A DNA stretch of 42,455 nucleotides from an uncultured Bacteroidota bacterium (GCA_903887415.1 CAISPO010000049.1:1-42455); one strand, 5' to 3'. Positions 25,585 through 35,101 are shown, numbered from the stretch's first letter. Translations and numbers: made by a program. The notes: generated by a model from the letters alone, not told the origin.

Positions 25585-27546
25585 ATGAAAAACCTGTTAC
25601 TATCTCTTTTAATACTTTTTTGTCTTCCCGTCGCCACGTTGGCACAAGGCTGGCAGTGGGCAAAAGGCAGCACAGGCGGTGGTATTGATTCCTGGCCGGT
25701 TGCTGCAGACCCTTCCGGGAATGTTTTTGTTGCGGGCGTTACTTTTGGCACAGGCGGCCCCATTACCCTGGGCGGCTATACGCTTCCATACAGCCCCGGC
25801 TCGCAGGTGGTCCTGGCAAAATATGCCACCAACGGAAATTTTCTGTGGGCCATCTCTACTAAAAACACCGGTGCATGGCTCATCGGCATTGCCACAGATG
25901 CCCTTGGCAATTGTTTTCTTTTGGGCACATTCGATAACTCAAGCCTGCAGATAGGGCCGTTCACGTTAAATAATACGACCACATACGAGCAATATTTTTT
26001 GGCGAAAGTCGATCCAACAGGAACGGTGCTATGGGCGACTAATGCCGGCAATGCCGAGTATGGCGCAACCGCAGGAGATGTAGTAGTGCTCGGCCTGGGT
26101 GGCCTGGCAACTGATGTTTCCGGGAATGCCTATGTGGTAGTAAACTTTATCCAGCCATCGGTAACTGTCGGGGGATTCACGCTATATAATGCAGACCCTT
26201 CAGGGAGTACCGATGACATTATGGTAGCAAAGTATGATGCGTCCGGAGCCGTAGTTTGGGCAAAAAGCATAGGTGGCACAGGAAATGATGACGCTTACGG
26301 ATGCACGGTTACTCCTGCCGGAGACGTTTATATTGCCGGTAATTTTGCGTCACCTTCCATTACGCTGGGCGCTTCCGTTATCTCTAATGCCAGAACCACG
26401 CAGATCGCATTTATAGGCAGGCTGGATGGCTCTGGTAACGGGGTTTGGGCAGCTTCCAGCGGCGGCACGGACAATGATGATGCGGTAGGTATAGCTTCCG
26501 ACGCAGCCGGCAATATATATATGACCGGCTCGCTCAAGGAAAACAGCATCGCATTTAATGGTACCACTATCACAAACCCCACGCCGGGCTGGCGCTCTTT
26601 GTACCTGGCAAAATTTGATCCTTCCAATAATGTGCTCTGGGCAAAAACGATCTGGTCTGAGTCTGCTTTTAGCCCATCATTGCAGGGTGGGGCATGGGGG
26701 TATTCCATTGCGATGTCTAAGTGTGGTTCTGTATGGGTGAGTGGCGCCATGAAGGGTGATTCTGTGAATGTGGATGGGTACAGCGTAATTGCACCAGCCA
26801 GCAGCCCTGATCCTATATTTATTGCCGGTTATGATGAACTGGGCAACTACATCGGTTCCGCTGCGCTGCCCAGTGGAGGCGATGACCAGAACGGTATTGC
26901 CTGCGATGCTACCGGCAATGTATATCTGTGCAGCGACAACTGGCGCGATACGCTGACCGTTGGCTCCGATTCGCTCTATGCCGACAGTGCTACGGAACTG
27001 ATGTATGTGGCTAAGTTCGCTTCTATTGACCAGAACTCCATTGTTAATAAACATACCTATACTTCATTTTGCCTGGGGCAGAACAATGTGCTGACCGCTA
27101 CTCCCGGCTATGCTAATTACTCGTGGAGCAACGGCCAGACGGGAAATACTTATACCGTAAGTGATAGCGGCCTTTACTGTGTAAAAAGCAGCCTAGATTG
27201 TAAATCGTTCTGTACAGACAGTTTTGACGTGAGGACAGATTGCGAGTGTACCAAGTCGTTGTTTGTCCCCAATGCGTTTACCCCCAATGGCGATGGACAG
27301 GACGATATATTTTATCCACGCAGCGGTGCAGACGTAAAGACCATCCAGTCGTTCCGTGTCTATGACCGCTGGGGCGAACTAATGTTCGACCGGGAAAATA
27401 TCTATCCAAGCGATCCATCTAACGCATGGGACGGGACCTATAAAAACCAGAAACCCCTGCCGGATGTATATGTATGGGTGGTGGATGCGACCTGCGAGAA
27501 CGGGATATTGATAACGAAGAAAGGGAGTGTAACAATTATCAGGTAA
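25585..27546 (+). CDS. T9SS type B sorting domain protein with SBBP-like repeats
   Basis: The 653-residue secreted protein has a signal peptide (MKNLLLSLLILFCLPVATLAQ). A beta-propeller-like region (about 25-480) is built of repeats such as DPSGNVFVAG, DALGNCFLLG and DAAGNIYMTG (SBBP type). A Cys-containing segment follows (YSWSNGQTG, YCVKSSLDC), then the gliding-motility-associated/type-B C-terminal domain (FVPNAFTPNGDGQDDIF to GSVTIIR, about 560-653). It should cross the outer membrane through T9SS. The PorP/SprF gene starts five bases after its stop, the usual partner arrangement for type-B cargo. Confidence 0.93.
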   Translation: MKNLLLSLLILFCLPVATLAQGWQWAKGSTGGGIDSWPVAADPSGNVFVAGVTFGTGGPITLGGYTLPYSPGSQVVLAKYATNGNFLWAISTKNTGAWLIGIATDALGNCFLLGTFDNSSLQIGPFTLNNTTTYEQYFLAKVDPTGTVLWATNAGNAEYGATAGDVVVLGLGGLATDVSGNAYVVVNFIQPSVTVGGFTLYNADPSGSTDDIMVAKYDASGAVVWAKSIGGTGNDDAYGCTVTPAGDVYIAGNFASPSITLGASVISNARTTQIAFIGRLDGSGNGVWAASSGGTDNDDAVGIASDAAGNIYMTGSLKENSIAFNGTTITNPTPGWRSLYLAKFDPSNNVLWAKTIWSESAFSPSLQGGAWGYSIAMSKCGSVWVSGAMKGDSVNVDGYSVIAPASSPDPIFIAGYDELGNYIGSAALPSGGDDQNGIACDATGNVYLCSDNWRDTLTVGSDSLYADSATELMYVAKFASIDQNSIVNKHTYTSFCLGQNNVLTATPGYANYSWSNGQTGNTYTVSDSGLYCVKSSLDCKSFCTDSFDVRTDCECTKSLFVPNAFTPNGDGQDDIFYPRSGADVKTIQSFRVYDRWGELMFDRENIYPSDPSNAWDGTYKNQKPLPDVYVWVVDATCENGILITKKGSVTIIR

Positions 27547-27550
27547 GAAC

Positions 27551-28600
27551 ATGCTTATGAAAACAAGATTACTTTATGTTATGGCTGTCTTCATCACCTT
27601 TGTTCCGGGTGCAATATTCGCCCAGGCCGATATTCACTTCTCCCAGTTTTATGAAACCTCGATACTAAGGAACCCTGCATTGATAGGCGTGAGCGCAGAT
27701 AACTACAAAGTATCTGCCTACTACAGGAGCCAGTGGAGCAGCATTACCAATCCCTACCGGACACTTTTAATTGATGCGGAATACCGCTTTCCACTTGGCC
27801 GCTTTTCACAGGACTTTTTAAGTGTTGGGGTGCTTGGCTACAGTGATGAGGCGGGCGACCTTGACCAGAAAATATCCGGCGCTTACCCTGCACTCTGCCT
27901 CAATAAGCTGATCGATGCCGACTATAATGCTTACCTGTCCGTGGGCTTCACCTGCGGCTATCTGCAATACAGCTTCGATCCGTCTAAAGCTACGTTCAAT
28001 AACCAGTTCCAGGGTGGGTTATATAGCCCGTTCAATGCCAGCTTTGAAAATATTCCGAACCCTAAAATGAGTCTTGTGGACATTGGCTCGGGACTAAACT
28101 TCAATTTTAGCCCGGATGAGCAAAATAGCGGTGCATACATTTTGGGGGTATCCGGCTACCACTTTTCGCAGCCGGCCTTCTCTTACGACAAAACGCCGGG
28201 CTACACCCAAAATATCCGCTGGAATGTAAATGCCGATATGGTACACGACCTTGGCAGGTCTTTCGCATTTCAGATACACGCTAATTTCGCACAGCAGGGC
28301 TCGTATAACGAATCTGTTTTTGGCGGCCTCATAGGCTGGAGAATAGCCGACCCGTTTTCAAAGCCCGATTTCGAGCTGGATGCCGGAGCCCTTTACCGCC
28401 TGAACGATGCTATAATCCCGGTAGTGAAGCTCAGGTACAAAAGCCTGGCGATGGGTGTTAGCTACGATGTGAATTCATCTCCGTTAAAAGAAGCCAGCAA
28501 CTCACAGGGCGGCCTGGAAATCACAATTAGCATATCCGGCCAGTTCCCGCCAAATGGCATGGGCATGGATAAAAAGACTGTTTGCCCTAGGTTTTTCTAG
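27551..28600 (+). CDS. PorP/SprF family T9SS membrane protein (partner of upstream cargo)
   Basis: The 349-residue protein has a signal peptide (to about IFAQ) and the family opening DIHFSQFYETSILRNPALIG, a RSQWSSI motif and outer-membrane barrel strands. The start may be the ATG at 27551 or at 27557. It lies in an operon with the type-B cargo gene. SprF-like proteins are needed for secretion or surface retention of their linked cargo, so these two genes probably form a dedicated pair. Confidence 0.92.
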   Translation: MLMKTRLLYVMAVFITFVPGAIFAQADIHFSQFYETSILRNPALIGVSADNYKVSAYYRSQWSSITNPYRTLLIDAEYRFPLGRFSQDFLSVGVLGYSDEAGDLDQKISGAYPALCLNKLIDADYNAYLSVGFTCGYLQYSFDPSKATFNNQFQGGLYSPFNASFENIPNPKMSLVDIGSGLNFNFSPDEQNSGAYILGVSGYHFSQPAFSYDKTPGYTQNIRWNVNADMVHDLGRSFAFQIHANFAQQGSYNESVFGGLIGWRIADPFSKPDFELDAGALYRLNDAIIPVVKLRYKSLAMGVSYDVNSSPLKEASNSQGGLEITISISGQFPPNGMGMDKKTVCPRFF

Positions 28601-28681
28601 CGTGCAATTAATTCCTTGTTAATCTTCTTATCCATCTTTGAAATCCAAACATGAGACTGTCCATAGATTACTTTTTATCCG

Positions 28682-28689
28682 TACCTTTG
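28682..28689 (+). promoter_or_regulatory. -7 promoter element of the ABC-F gene
   Basis: TACCTTTG is an exact match to TAnnTTTG, followed by the common GC start context. Transcription would begin near 28696, leaving a leader of about 100 nt before the ATG at 28796. The -33 box is not clear. Confidence 0.55.
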
Positions 28690-28795
28690 CAGCCCGAAAA
28701 TAGAGGAATTAGTAATTGGGAAACAGGAATTGGGATCGGGATCCAATAGTACTGCCTTCGGTTGCGAACTACTAAATACTTTCGACTAAAAAAAT

Positions 28796-30427
28796 ATGAT
28801 TTCAATTAATAATTTATCGCTTCGCTATGGTAAGCGTGTGCTGTTTGAAGATGTGAACACCAAGTTCACCGAGGGCAACTGTTATGGTATTATCGGGGCC
28901 AATGGCGCTGGTAAATCTACTTTTTTAAAGATCATCTCCGGCGAGATCGACCCGACAACGGGTAGGGTGGACATCTCTAAAGGGATGCGCATGAGCGTGC
29001 TGAAACAGCACCACAACGAATATGATAATGTTACTGTGCTGGATACTGTTATCCGCGGTAACACTACTTTGTATGAGGTAATGAAAGCCAAAGATGCCAT
29101 CTACGCTAAGGAAGACTTCAGCGAAGAAGACGGCATAAAAGCTGGTGAGCTGGAAGGGCTTTTTGCGGAAATGGACGGCTGGAACGCAGAAAGCGATGCG
29201 GCTACCATGCTCAGCAACCTGGGCATAAAAGAAGAGTACCACAGCAAACTGGTAAAAGATATTGACGGTAACCAAAAGGTAAGGGTGCTGCTCGCACAGG
29301 CACTATTCGGTCACCCGGACATTCTGCTGCTTGATGAGCCTACAAACGACCTTGACCTGGAAACTGTGATCTGGCTGGAAAACTTCCTGGCTGATTATGA
29401 CAAGATCGTACTGGTTGTATCGCACGATCGTCACTTCCTGGATACCGTTTGCACTCACGTAGCTGATATAGACTTTGGCAAGATCAATACCTATACCGGT
29501 AACTACACCTTCTGGTACGAGAGCAGCCAGTTGCTGCTGAAACAAAGAGGCGATCAGAACAAGAAAGCAGAAGATAAGATCGCTGAGCTGAAAGAGTTCA
29601 TCGCCCGCTTCTCTGCCAATGCATCTAAATCGAAACAGGCTACCAGCCGTAAGAAAGCGCTGGATAAGATAAAACTGGATGAGATGCGCCCATCCAACCG
29701 CAAGTACCCTGCAATACTGTTTAATAACCAGGTACGTGAGGCCGGCGACCAGATACTGGAAGTAAAAGGCCTGACTAAAACGTTTCATGGCGATGTGCTG
29801 TTCAAGGATATCAGCTTCGACCTGAAGCGCGGACAGAAGATTGCTGTGCTTTCCTCTAACTCATTGGCTACAAGAGCGTTTTACGAGATACTTGCAGGAG
29901 AAGACAAAGATTTTACAGGCACATTCCGTTGGGGTGTGACCACTACAACAACCTATCTCCCATCTGATAATTCAAAATATTTCCCGGATAACGATAACAA
30001 CCTTATCGACTGGCTGCGCCAGTATTCGGAGGAGAAAGACGAGACTTTTATCCGCGGTTTCCTGGGCAGGATGTTGTTCACCGGCGAAGAGACCTTGAAG
30101 AAATCAACTGTACTCAGCGGGGGCGAAAAGATGCGCTGCATGCTGAGCCGCATGATGATGCTGAAGGGCAACGTCCTTATGTTTGACGAACCTACCAATC
30201 ACCTGGACCTGGAAAGTATCACGGCTCTCAATAATGGCATGAAGGATTTCAGGGGCACTATCCTGTTCACCTCCCGTGACCATGAACTGGCCAATACAGT
30301 AGCGACCCGCATACTGGAACTCACCCCAAGCGGCCTCATAGACCGCGAAATGCCGTTCGACGAATACATGACCAACGACCGCGTGAAAGCGCTGAGAGCG
30401 GAAATGTATGGTGGGGTACTGGCGTAA
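28796..30427 (+). CDS. YbiT-like ABC-F ATPase with degenerate second nucleotide site
   Basis: The 543-residue soluble ABC-F protein would act on ribosomes. The first ATPase domain has Walker A GANGAGKS (34-41), Walker B LLLDEPTNDLDL and the His switch VSHDRH, but its signature is degenerate (KDIDGNQKVRVLLAQAL), as in E. coli YbiT. The linker has the family ARFSANASKSKQATSRKKALDKI stretch. In the second domain the signature LSGGEKMR and Walker B MFDEPTNHLDLES are intact. The Walker A region instead reads AVLSSNSLATRA (about 348-359) with no GxGKS, and the switch reads TSRDHE. The second site may not bind ATP normally. Confidence 0.9.
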   Translation: MISINNLSLRYGKRVLFEDVNTKFTEGNCYGIIGANGAGKSTFLKIISGEIDPTTGRVDISKGMRMSVLKQHHNEYDNVTVLDTVIRGNTTLYEVMKAKDAIYAKEDFSEEDGIKAGELEGLFAEMDGWNAESDAATMLSNLGIKEEYHSKLVKDIDGNQKVRVLLAQALFGHPDILLLDEPTNDLDLETVIWLENFLADYDKIVLVVSHDRHFLDTVCTHVADIDFGKINTYTGNYTFWYESSQLLLKQRGDQNKKAEDKIAELKEFIARFSANASKSKQATSRKKALDKIKLDEMRPSNRKYPAILFNNQVREAGDQILEVKGLTKTFHGDVLFKDISFDLKRGQKIAVLSSNSLATRAFYEILAGEDKDFTGTFRWGVTTTTTYLPSDNSKYFPDNDNNLIDWLRQYSEEKDETFIRGFLGRMLFTGEETLKKSTVLSGGEKMRCMLSRMMMLKGNVLMFDEPTNHLDLESITALNNGMKDFRGTILFTSRDHELANTVATRILELTPSGLIDREMPFDEYMTNDRVKALRAEMYGGVLA

Positions 30428-30449
30428 TTTGGGAATTGGTCTTATGTAA

Positions 30450-30469
30450 TTGGGAATTTGGATTGTTAT
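30450..30469 (+). repeat. Dispersed 20-mer repeat, second copy
   Basis: The same TTGGGAATTTGGATTGTTAT as at 20920-20939, here 23 nt beyond the ABC-F stop and just before a hairpin. A related GGGAATTGG lies at 30431. Confidence 0.65.
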
Positions 30470-30477
30470 TTGATGCA

Positions 30478-30513
30478 CAAAGGGGAAAGTCTGCGCTTTC
30501 TCCTTTGCATTTT
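30478..30513. terminator. Hairpin terminator between convergent genes
   Basis: CAAAGGGGAAAG/CTTTCTCCTTTG form a 12-bp stem with one G-U and a 6-nt loop, followed by CATTTT. The rest of the 30428-30762 gap is AT-rich and shows no further gene. Confidence 0.75.
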
Positions 30514-30762
30514 ACCAACATCTATACTCAATAAATGCGAGATAATCTAAAACTATGAGTGAGCAAAAAGAGCCCGATTACAACAAAAAGCTTATTAATA
30601 CACAATGAATAATAATAATTATTTATATAATTACTTCTTTATTTTTCATCTTCCATGGATAGGCATACTTACGTTCTCGTAAAGTCTAAGCTTTTTGCAA
30701 GGCTTGACGATACTCGTTTGAATAGCATGCATCAGCTACAGTTCCCTGATTGCCGAAATAGA

Positions 30763-31584
30763 CTAGTACGTAACATAAGCACTGATCCCGGGTGCTGCCG
30801 CAGGCACCTTATACCAGTCGGCCTGGCTGGTTTTGCGGGCGTAGCATTTGCCAGACAATAGCGAACCACAAAAGAACATTTTATGTTTTCCCTCCAGGCT
30901 TCTCACATATTCCACTGAAACCAGGAAATCATTTGACACCGTTACGTTCATTTTGGACAGATCGACCGAGATGTGGTGATTCCTGATTGCCGATGCCGGC
31001 ATATTAATATATACCGGCTCCCGCAGAACATTGACAAAGTCACTATCCTTGTGCTCATAGATATTCAGCCTGAAAAAAATACTGTCGTATTCGCATAAGC
31101 AAACATTGATCTCCACACTGTCTATGAACGTAGGTGTTTTTCTTATCTTCATCAGCACACCAGCTTCATTTCCTTTCATTGTTGTATCGAACCCGATCAC
31201 TATGCCCGCGCTGTTTGCAGAGACGCCCAGCCGCTTGTGCTTAAATTTCTTAGGTTTAAATACTACTTCTTTCAGTTGGGTGTTCTGTTGCGATAAATAG
31301 ATAGTGCCCGTTGCCTGATAGGCAGTTCTAAAGGCGGCAACCTTCATGTCGAGTGTCGCAAACCCTATTGACGATATCCTTATTTGTTCATTATCATTTG
31401 CCTCGTCCAGCGCAATGGTGAATCTCCCGCTTGCATCGGTGGTGGTACCTACATTCTTACCCACTATACCTATGTTGGCATATTCCACGGGCTTTCCGGT
31501 TTCCTTGCATAACAGGGTGCCGTTAAAGGTAGATGCATAGCACACGCAATGCATCAAAAGCAGACTTAGTAATACTATCCTCAT
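30763..31584 (-). CDS. Secreted protein with N-terminal CarboxypepD_reg-like domain
   Basis: The 273-residue product has a signal peptide (MRIVLLSLLLMHCVCYAS) and a regulatory-like beta-sandwich (about 20-100; GTLLCKETGKPVEYANIGI, GTTTDASGRFTI, ISSIGF). An unassigned beta-rich C-terminal region follows, containing an FRLNIYEHKD motif like the FRVNIY segment often found in such Bacteroidota proteins. It starts 7 nt after the CocE-type hydrolase stop on the same strand, so the two are probably cotranscribed. Substrate and role are unknown. Confidence 0.78.
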   Translation of the reverse strand: MRIVLLSLLLMHCVCYASTFNGTLLCKETGKPVEYANIGIVGKNVGTTTDASGRFTIALDEANDNEQIRISSIGFATLDMKVAAFRTAYQATGTIYLSQQNTQLKEVVFKPKKFKHKRLGVSANSAGIVIGFDTTMKGNEAGVLMKIRKTPTFIDSVEINVCLCEYDSIFFRLNIYEHKDSDFVNVLREPVYINMPASAIRNHHISVDLSKMNVTVSNDFLVSVEYVRSLEGKHKMFFCGSLLSGKCYARKTSQADWYKVPAAAPGISAYVTY

Positions 31585-31591
31585 ATATATA

Positions 31592-33478
31592 TTAATTAGC
31601 TACCACCGGCAATACGATCCCGGACGGATGGTCTTTACTGCAGAATATCTTTATATCGCAGGGCACAAAGTCGGTTTTGTTGCACTTATAGATGTCTATA
31701 AACTGCTGCGGGTTGCGGTCCACGAGCGGGAACCAGGTACTCTGCACCTGCACCATGATGCGGTGGCCTTTCTTAAATACATGCGCCACATCGGGCAGGG
31801 TGTACTTCACTTCGGTTATCTCTCCGGGCTCAAAGGCTTCCGGCTCCGAAAAGCTCTTGCGGTAGCGGCCACGCATTACCTCGCCGCGCACCAGCATTTC
31901 ATATCCGCCCATAGGGTAGTCTTTGCCGTTTCCTTTACCATCACTTTCTTTATAGCTGAAATTATCCGGGAATACATCCACCAACTTCACAATAAAGTCA
32001 GCATCGGTGGTGGTGAGGGATGTATAAAGGTCGGCGATCACCGGGCCGGCCAGGGTTATATCTTCCTCCAGGGTATCTGTTTTATAGGCCAGTACATCCG
32101 GGCGGCGTTCGGCAAACCGCTGGTCATCGTCCATATACTCACGGGTGCGGGCCATATGCACACCATCAGCATAGGGCACAGGTTTGGCGGGGTCGCTGGT
32201 ATATTTATTATATATATCATCGCCGGCAGTAGGGGATGCTGCCCAGCTCAGCGAACCATTCATATGCAGGTATATCGTTTTGTTTTCCTCACTGGCTGGT
32301 GGCCATTTCTCAAACGAGCGCCATTCATTGGCACCACTAAAGAATATATTAGCTGCTTTTATATTATCCACACTGCCTTTACCTTGCAGGTAGTAGTCAA
32401 AAAACGGCTTTTCTATATTTTCGTGGTACCATACCGAGGTTTTTGATCCGAAACGGACGTTACCAAGGTATTCACCCGTGCCGCGCGACCACCCGCCGTG
32501 GCTCCATGGCCCCATCACCAGTTTATTGCTGTTATGCGCTTTTTCATCTATAGCGCGGTACAGGTTCCAGGCACCGTAACAATCCTCGGCATCAAACAGG
32601 CCACCCACTACCAGGGTCGCTGTACTATCATTTATGTGCTGCACGAAGTTGCGGGTATTACGTTCTTTCCAGAAGTAATCGTAGTTGGGGTGGGCATATA
32701 GCTCGTTCCAGAACTTTATACTGTCGCCCAGCAGGTTGGCCAGGTTTTTAAGGGTGCCGGTTTCTAAATAAAACTTGTAATTGTCCTTAGTATAGTATTG
32801 GAAACCAGGAGGATTTGATGTAGTTGGTTTCGGCCGTGGTTTGCCAAAGGAACTGTAAAAATTGAACCCATCCATCTCCATAAATGCCCCATTGTGGTGA
32901 AAATCATCGCCCAGGAACCACTCGGTCACGGGTGCCTGCGGGCTCACCGCTTTCAGCGCCGGGTGGCCGGAAATAGCTGCCATGGTAGCATAAAACCCGG
33001 GGTAGGAGATACCATAAGCGCCTACACGGCCGTTGTTGCCGGTCACGTTTTTCACCAGCCAGTCTATAGCATCGTAGGTGTCAGTGCTTTCATCTATGCC
33101 GTTTTTGTCTTTGCGGTAGGGGCGCACGTCCTTAAATTCGCCCTCACTCATATATTTGCCGCGCACATCCTGCAACACCATAATATAGTTATCCCTGAAA
33201 TAAGCCATATAAGGAGTAGCCCAGAATGCTTTGAACTTATCCTCCCCGTATGGACCAATGGAGTAGGGCGTTCGGTTCAACAGAATAGGGTGAGCCGTTT
33301 CTGAATCAATGGGTTTGTAGATAGCTGTAAAAAGTTTCACGCCATCACCCATGGTTATATATACTTCTTTCTTAGTATAATGAGTGACGAGCCATGCAGA
33401 ATCTTCTGCAGGAGTGGCCTGGCCAAACGCTAAAAAAGGGATCGCAGAAAATAAAAAAAGCAAATAAACTTTATTCAT
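31592..33478 (-). CDS. CocE/NonD family hydrolase (X-Pro dipeptidyl-peptidase / alpha-amino acid ester hydrolase type)
   Basis: The 628-residue exported serine hydrolase has a signal peptide (to about AFGQ), then an alpha/beta-hydrolase (S15-type) domain with nucleophile Ser158 in GAYGISYPGF. The GGLFDAEDCYG segment supplies the Asp and GPWSHGGW the His. A C-terminal jelly-roll X-Pro domain follows (about 450-625; GPVIADLYTSLTTTDADFIVKLVDV). The motif set and acidic DAEDCYG resemble alpha-amino acid ester hydrolases and glutaryl acylases more than strict Xaa-Pro peptidases. It would act on peptides or esters in the periplasm. It is the first gene of a two-gene operon. Confidence 0.9.
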   Translation of the reverse strand: MNKVYLLFLFSAIPFLAFGQATPAEDSAWLVTHYTKKEVYITMGDGVKLFTAIYKPIDSETAHPILLNRTPYSIGPYGEDKFKAFWATPYMAYFRDNYIMVLQDVRGKYMSEGEFKDVRPYRKDKNGIDESTDTYDAIDWLVKNVTGNNGRVGAYGISYPGFYATMAAISGHPALKAVSPQAPVTEWFLGDDFHHNGAFMEMDGFNFYSSFGKPRPKPTTSNPPGFQYYTKDNYKFYLETGTLKNLANLLGDSIKFWNELYAHPNYDYFWKERNTRNFVQHINDSTATLVVGGLFDAEDCYGAWNLYRAIDEKAHNSNKLVMGPWSHGGWSRGTGEYLGNVRFGSKTSVWYHENIEKPFFDYYLQGKGSVDNIKAANIFFSGANEWRSFEKWPPASEENKTIYLHMNGSLSWAASPTAGDDIYNKYTSDPAKPVPYADGVHMARTREYMDDDQRFAERRPDVLAYKTDTLEEDITLAGPVIADLYTSLTTTDADFIVKLVDVFPDNFSYKESDGKGNGKDYPMGGYEMLVRGEVMRGRYRKSFSEPEAFEPGEITEVKYTLPDVAHVFKKGHRIMVQVQSTWFPLVDRNPQQFIDIYKCNKTDFVPCDIKIFCSKDHPSGIVLPVVAN

Positions 33479-33770
33479 AAAATACCTATGTATATGAAGA
33501 TAAATAGAGTGGATTATAACTGTAGTTATATAGTTACATAATATTGATAATCAGCAAATTGACCTATTAATTTTTATCCAAAAAAAATGAAATTTTGATT
33601 AAAATGATCAAAATAAGCTAAAAAGCTCAATTATACATTAACTGTTTAGTTTAATAAACAGTCTCAATTACTTAAAAGTCAATAGTTTAAGTGTGAAATA
33701 AACAAATAGCACATATTTTATAGAGACACAATGGGTTGCGCATCTAGATGCAAATAGGAAATAATTTTTA

Positions 33771-34175
33771 TCACTCCGCCTGCCACGTTACCACCAACAC
33801 ATCATTATATTCTACGCCACCTGCAAACAGGTATTTCCGCTTTAATTCGCTTTTGGCAAATGCATCAGAGAGCTGGTGGCCCACAGCAAAAACCAATAAA
33901 TTGCCATTCGCATCTTTCCCCCGGATAAAACCACCCCAACCTACTTTGTGCGTTGCATAAAGCAGGGTGCAGCCCTTGCCGCCAAGATCCTGGCATTGCT
34001 TCAGGGCATTGTGTTTTATGGCATCCAGGTTGTGGCCGGTCTCGTCATCGCTGTAGGAATAGCCAACGGCTCCCATCTGAGGACAATAATATACCGCACA
34101 CTGTGCGTGGCTCCTAAAGGAACAAATAATAAGAAAGGGGAGCGCGAGGAGTGAAAAAAATAAGGTTCGCTTCAT
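33771..34175 (-). CDS. Small secreted DUF4189-like protein
   Basis: The 134-residue product has a signal peptide (to about SHAQ) and one small domain with four cysteines. The layout is a start like AVYYCPQMGAVGYSY, then an A...AL-QCQDLGGKGCTLLY core, which is the pattern of DUF4189. The C-terminus is longer than I expect for that family. Function is unknown. It is flanked upstream by the gene-poor junction region. Confidence 0.7.
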   Translation of the reverse strand: MKRTLFFSLLALPFLIICSFRSHAQCAVYYCPQMGAVGYSYSDDETGHNLDAIKHNALKQCQDLGGKGCTLLYATHKVGWGGFIRGKDANGNLLVFAVGHQLSDAFAKSELKRKYLFAGGVEYNDVLVVTWQAE

Positions 34176-34346
34176 CTGTAAGGCTTTTTTGTAAATGTAT
34201 TAAAAGTTGATCAGGATTTGCAAGATTTAAGAATTTTCAGGATTTTCCGGCTTGGAAGGCTGCAAATTGCTCATTTTCCTAAAAAAGATTATTGCACAGA
34301 TTTTAATTGATAATCAAACAATTAATGGATAAATGTGCTACAAAAG

Positions 34347-34379
34347 TTGCTCACTTCTTGCTCACTTCTTGCTCACTTC
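34347..34379 (+). repeat. Three tandem copies of an 11-mer
   Basis: TTGCTCACTTC is repeated three times without interruption in otherwise gene-free sequence (34176-34872). Two copies of AACTTCCGGTT (about 34429 and 34471) follow nearby. No supported gene lies in this gap; two minus-strand ORFs of about 60 codons there look unconvincing. Confidence 0.7.
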
Positions 34380-34814
34380 TGAATCGCGGATTTTTCAGAT
34401 TCCATGGTTTCACAGATCGTGCCTGCAAAAAACTTCCGGTTACTTCTGGTTAATTGCAGAGCAACTTCCGGTTTTACTCCCTCAGACAAATAATGGTAGT
34501 TGAGGTAAAATACTATATGATCTTTTGACTGAAAAAAGGGTAGTGACCGGCGCAATTCCCTGGCCGAAATAGCTCAGAAAGAGATTTTATGGTACAAAGG
34601 TAATGCGCATAATCATACGCGCCAAGACGAATTATTGATATATCGATAGGGAGCTTTTTAGGCAGTGCTTGTCGGAAAGCATGTATTCCGGCGGGGGACC
34701 ACCGAAATATCATGCACTACAAAAAAAATGATTTAAGGCAGCGGGTGCGGCCCGGAAGTTTTCAGTTGGGACAAAGGCAAGGGTTTAGGGAAGGTCGTAA
34801 CTCATTCTGCCCTG

Positions 34815-34872
34815 CCTACCGGCAGGCAGGCTCACCTTCCTTCCCCTTTTGGGGAGGGCCGGGGAGGGGCTC
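34815..34872. repeat. GC-rich palindromic repeats next to a stop codon
   Basis: A CTGCC/GGCAG palindrome (CTGCCTACCGGCAGGCAGG, about 34815) is followed by CTTCCCCTTTTGGGGAGG and CCGGGGAGGGGC. On the minus strand the block starts right after the TAG of the 48-codon gene, like the repeats at 8533 and 21003. Confidence 0.6.
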
Positions 34873-35019
34873 CTAGTGCGAGTAGCGCTGGTGCTCGTGG
34901 CGGGCACGCTCCCATTGCGTGTACGAACGGTGCTTGTCTTGTCCCTTTGGCTTTTTAGAAAGTCCCAGGTTAGGGAAGACCAAAACTGATGCGAAGAATA
35001 TTACGGCTGCGATCATCAT
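34873..35019 (-). CDS. 48-residue small protein with N-terminal hydrophobic segment
   Basis: This frame is below usual gene-calling limits. The product starts MMIAAVIFFASVLVFPNLG (signal peptide or single membrane helix) and continues with a charged, His- and Arg-rich tail (KKPKGQDKHRSYTQWERA, ending HQRYSH). The organised hydrophobic-then-basic layout and the position of a repeat at its stop, as for genuine genes elsewhere in the window, support it. No family is recognised. The upstream side is AT-rich. Confidence 0.5.
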   Translation of the reverse strand: MMIAAVIFFASVLVFPNLGLSKKPKGQDKHRSYTQWERARHEHQRYSH

Positions 35020-35101
35020 AAAACAGCAATTTAAAAGTTAACAATTGGGTTAGTCGGAATTTATTTTGTTAATCATTTGAGTACGATACGTTATTAAATT
35101 G

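Noticed and set aside
34347..34379. CRISPR-like repeat
   Set aside because: The three 11-mers are directly adjacent with no spacers, so this is a simple tandem repeat. No other CRISPR-like array or cas gene was seen.
34373..34713. Two minus-strand ORFs of 60 and 66 codons
   Set aside because: They overlap each other and an 11-mer tandem repeat, have no ribosome site or recognisable pattern, and look like chance frames, although a decayed gene cannot be excluded.
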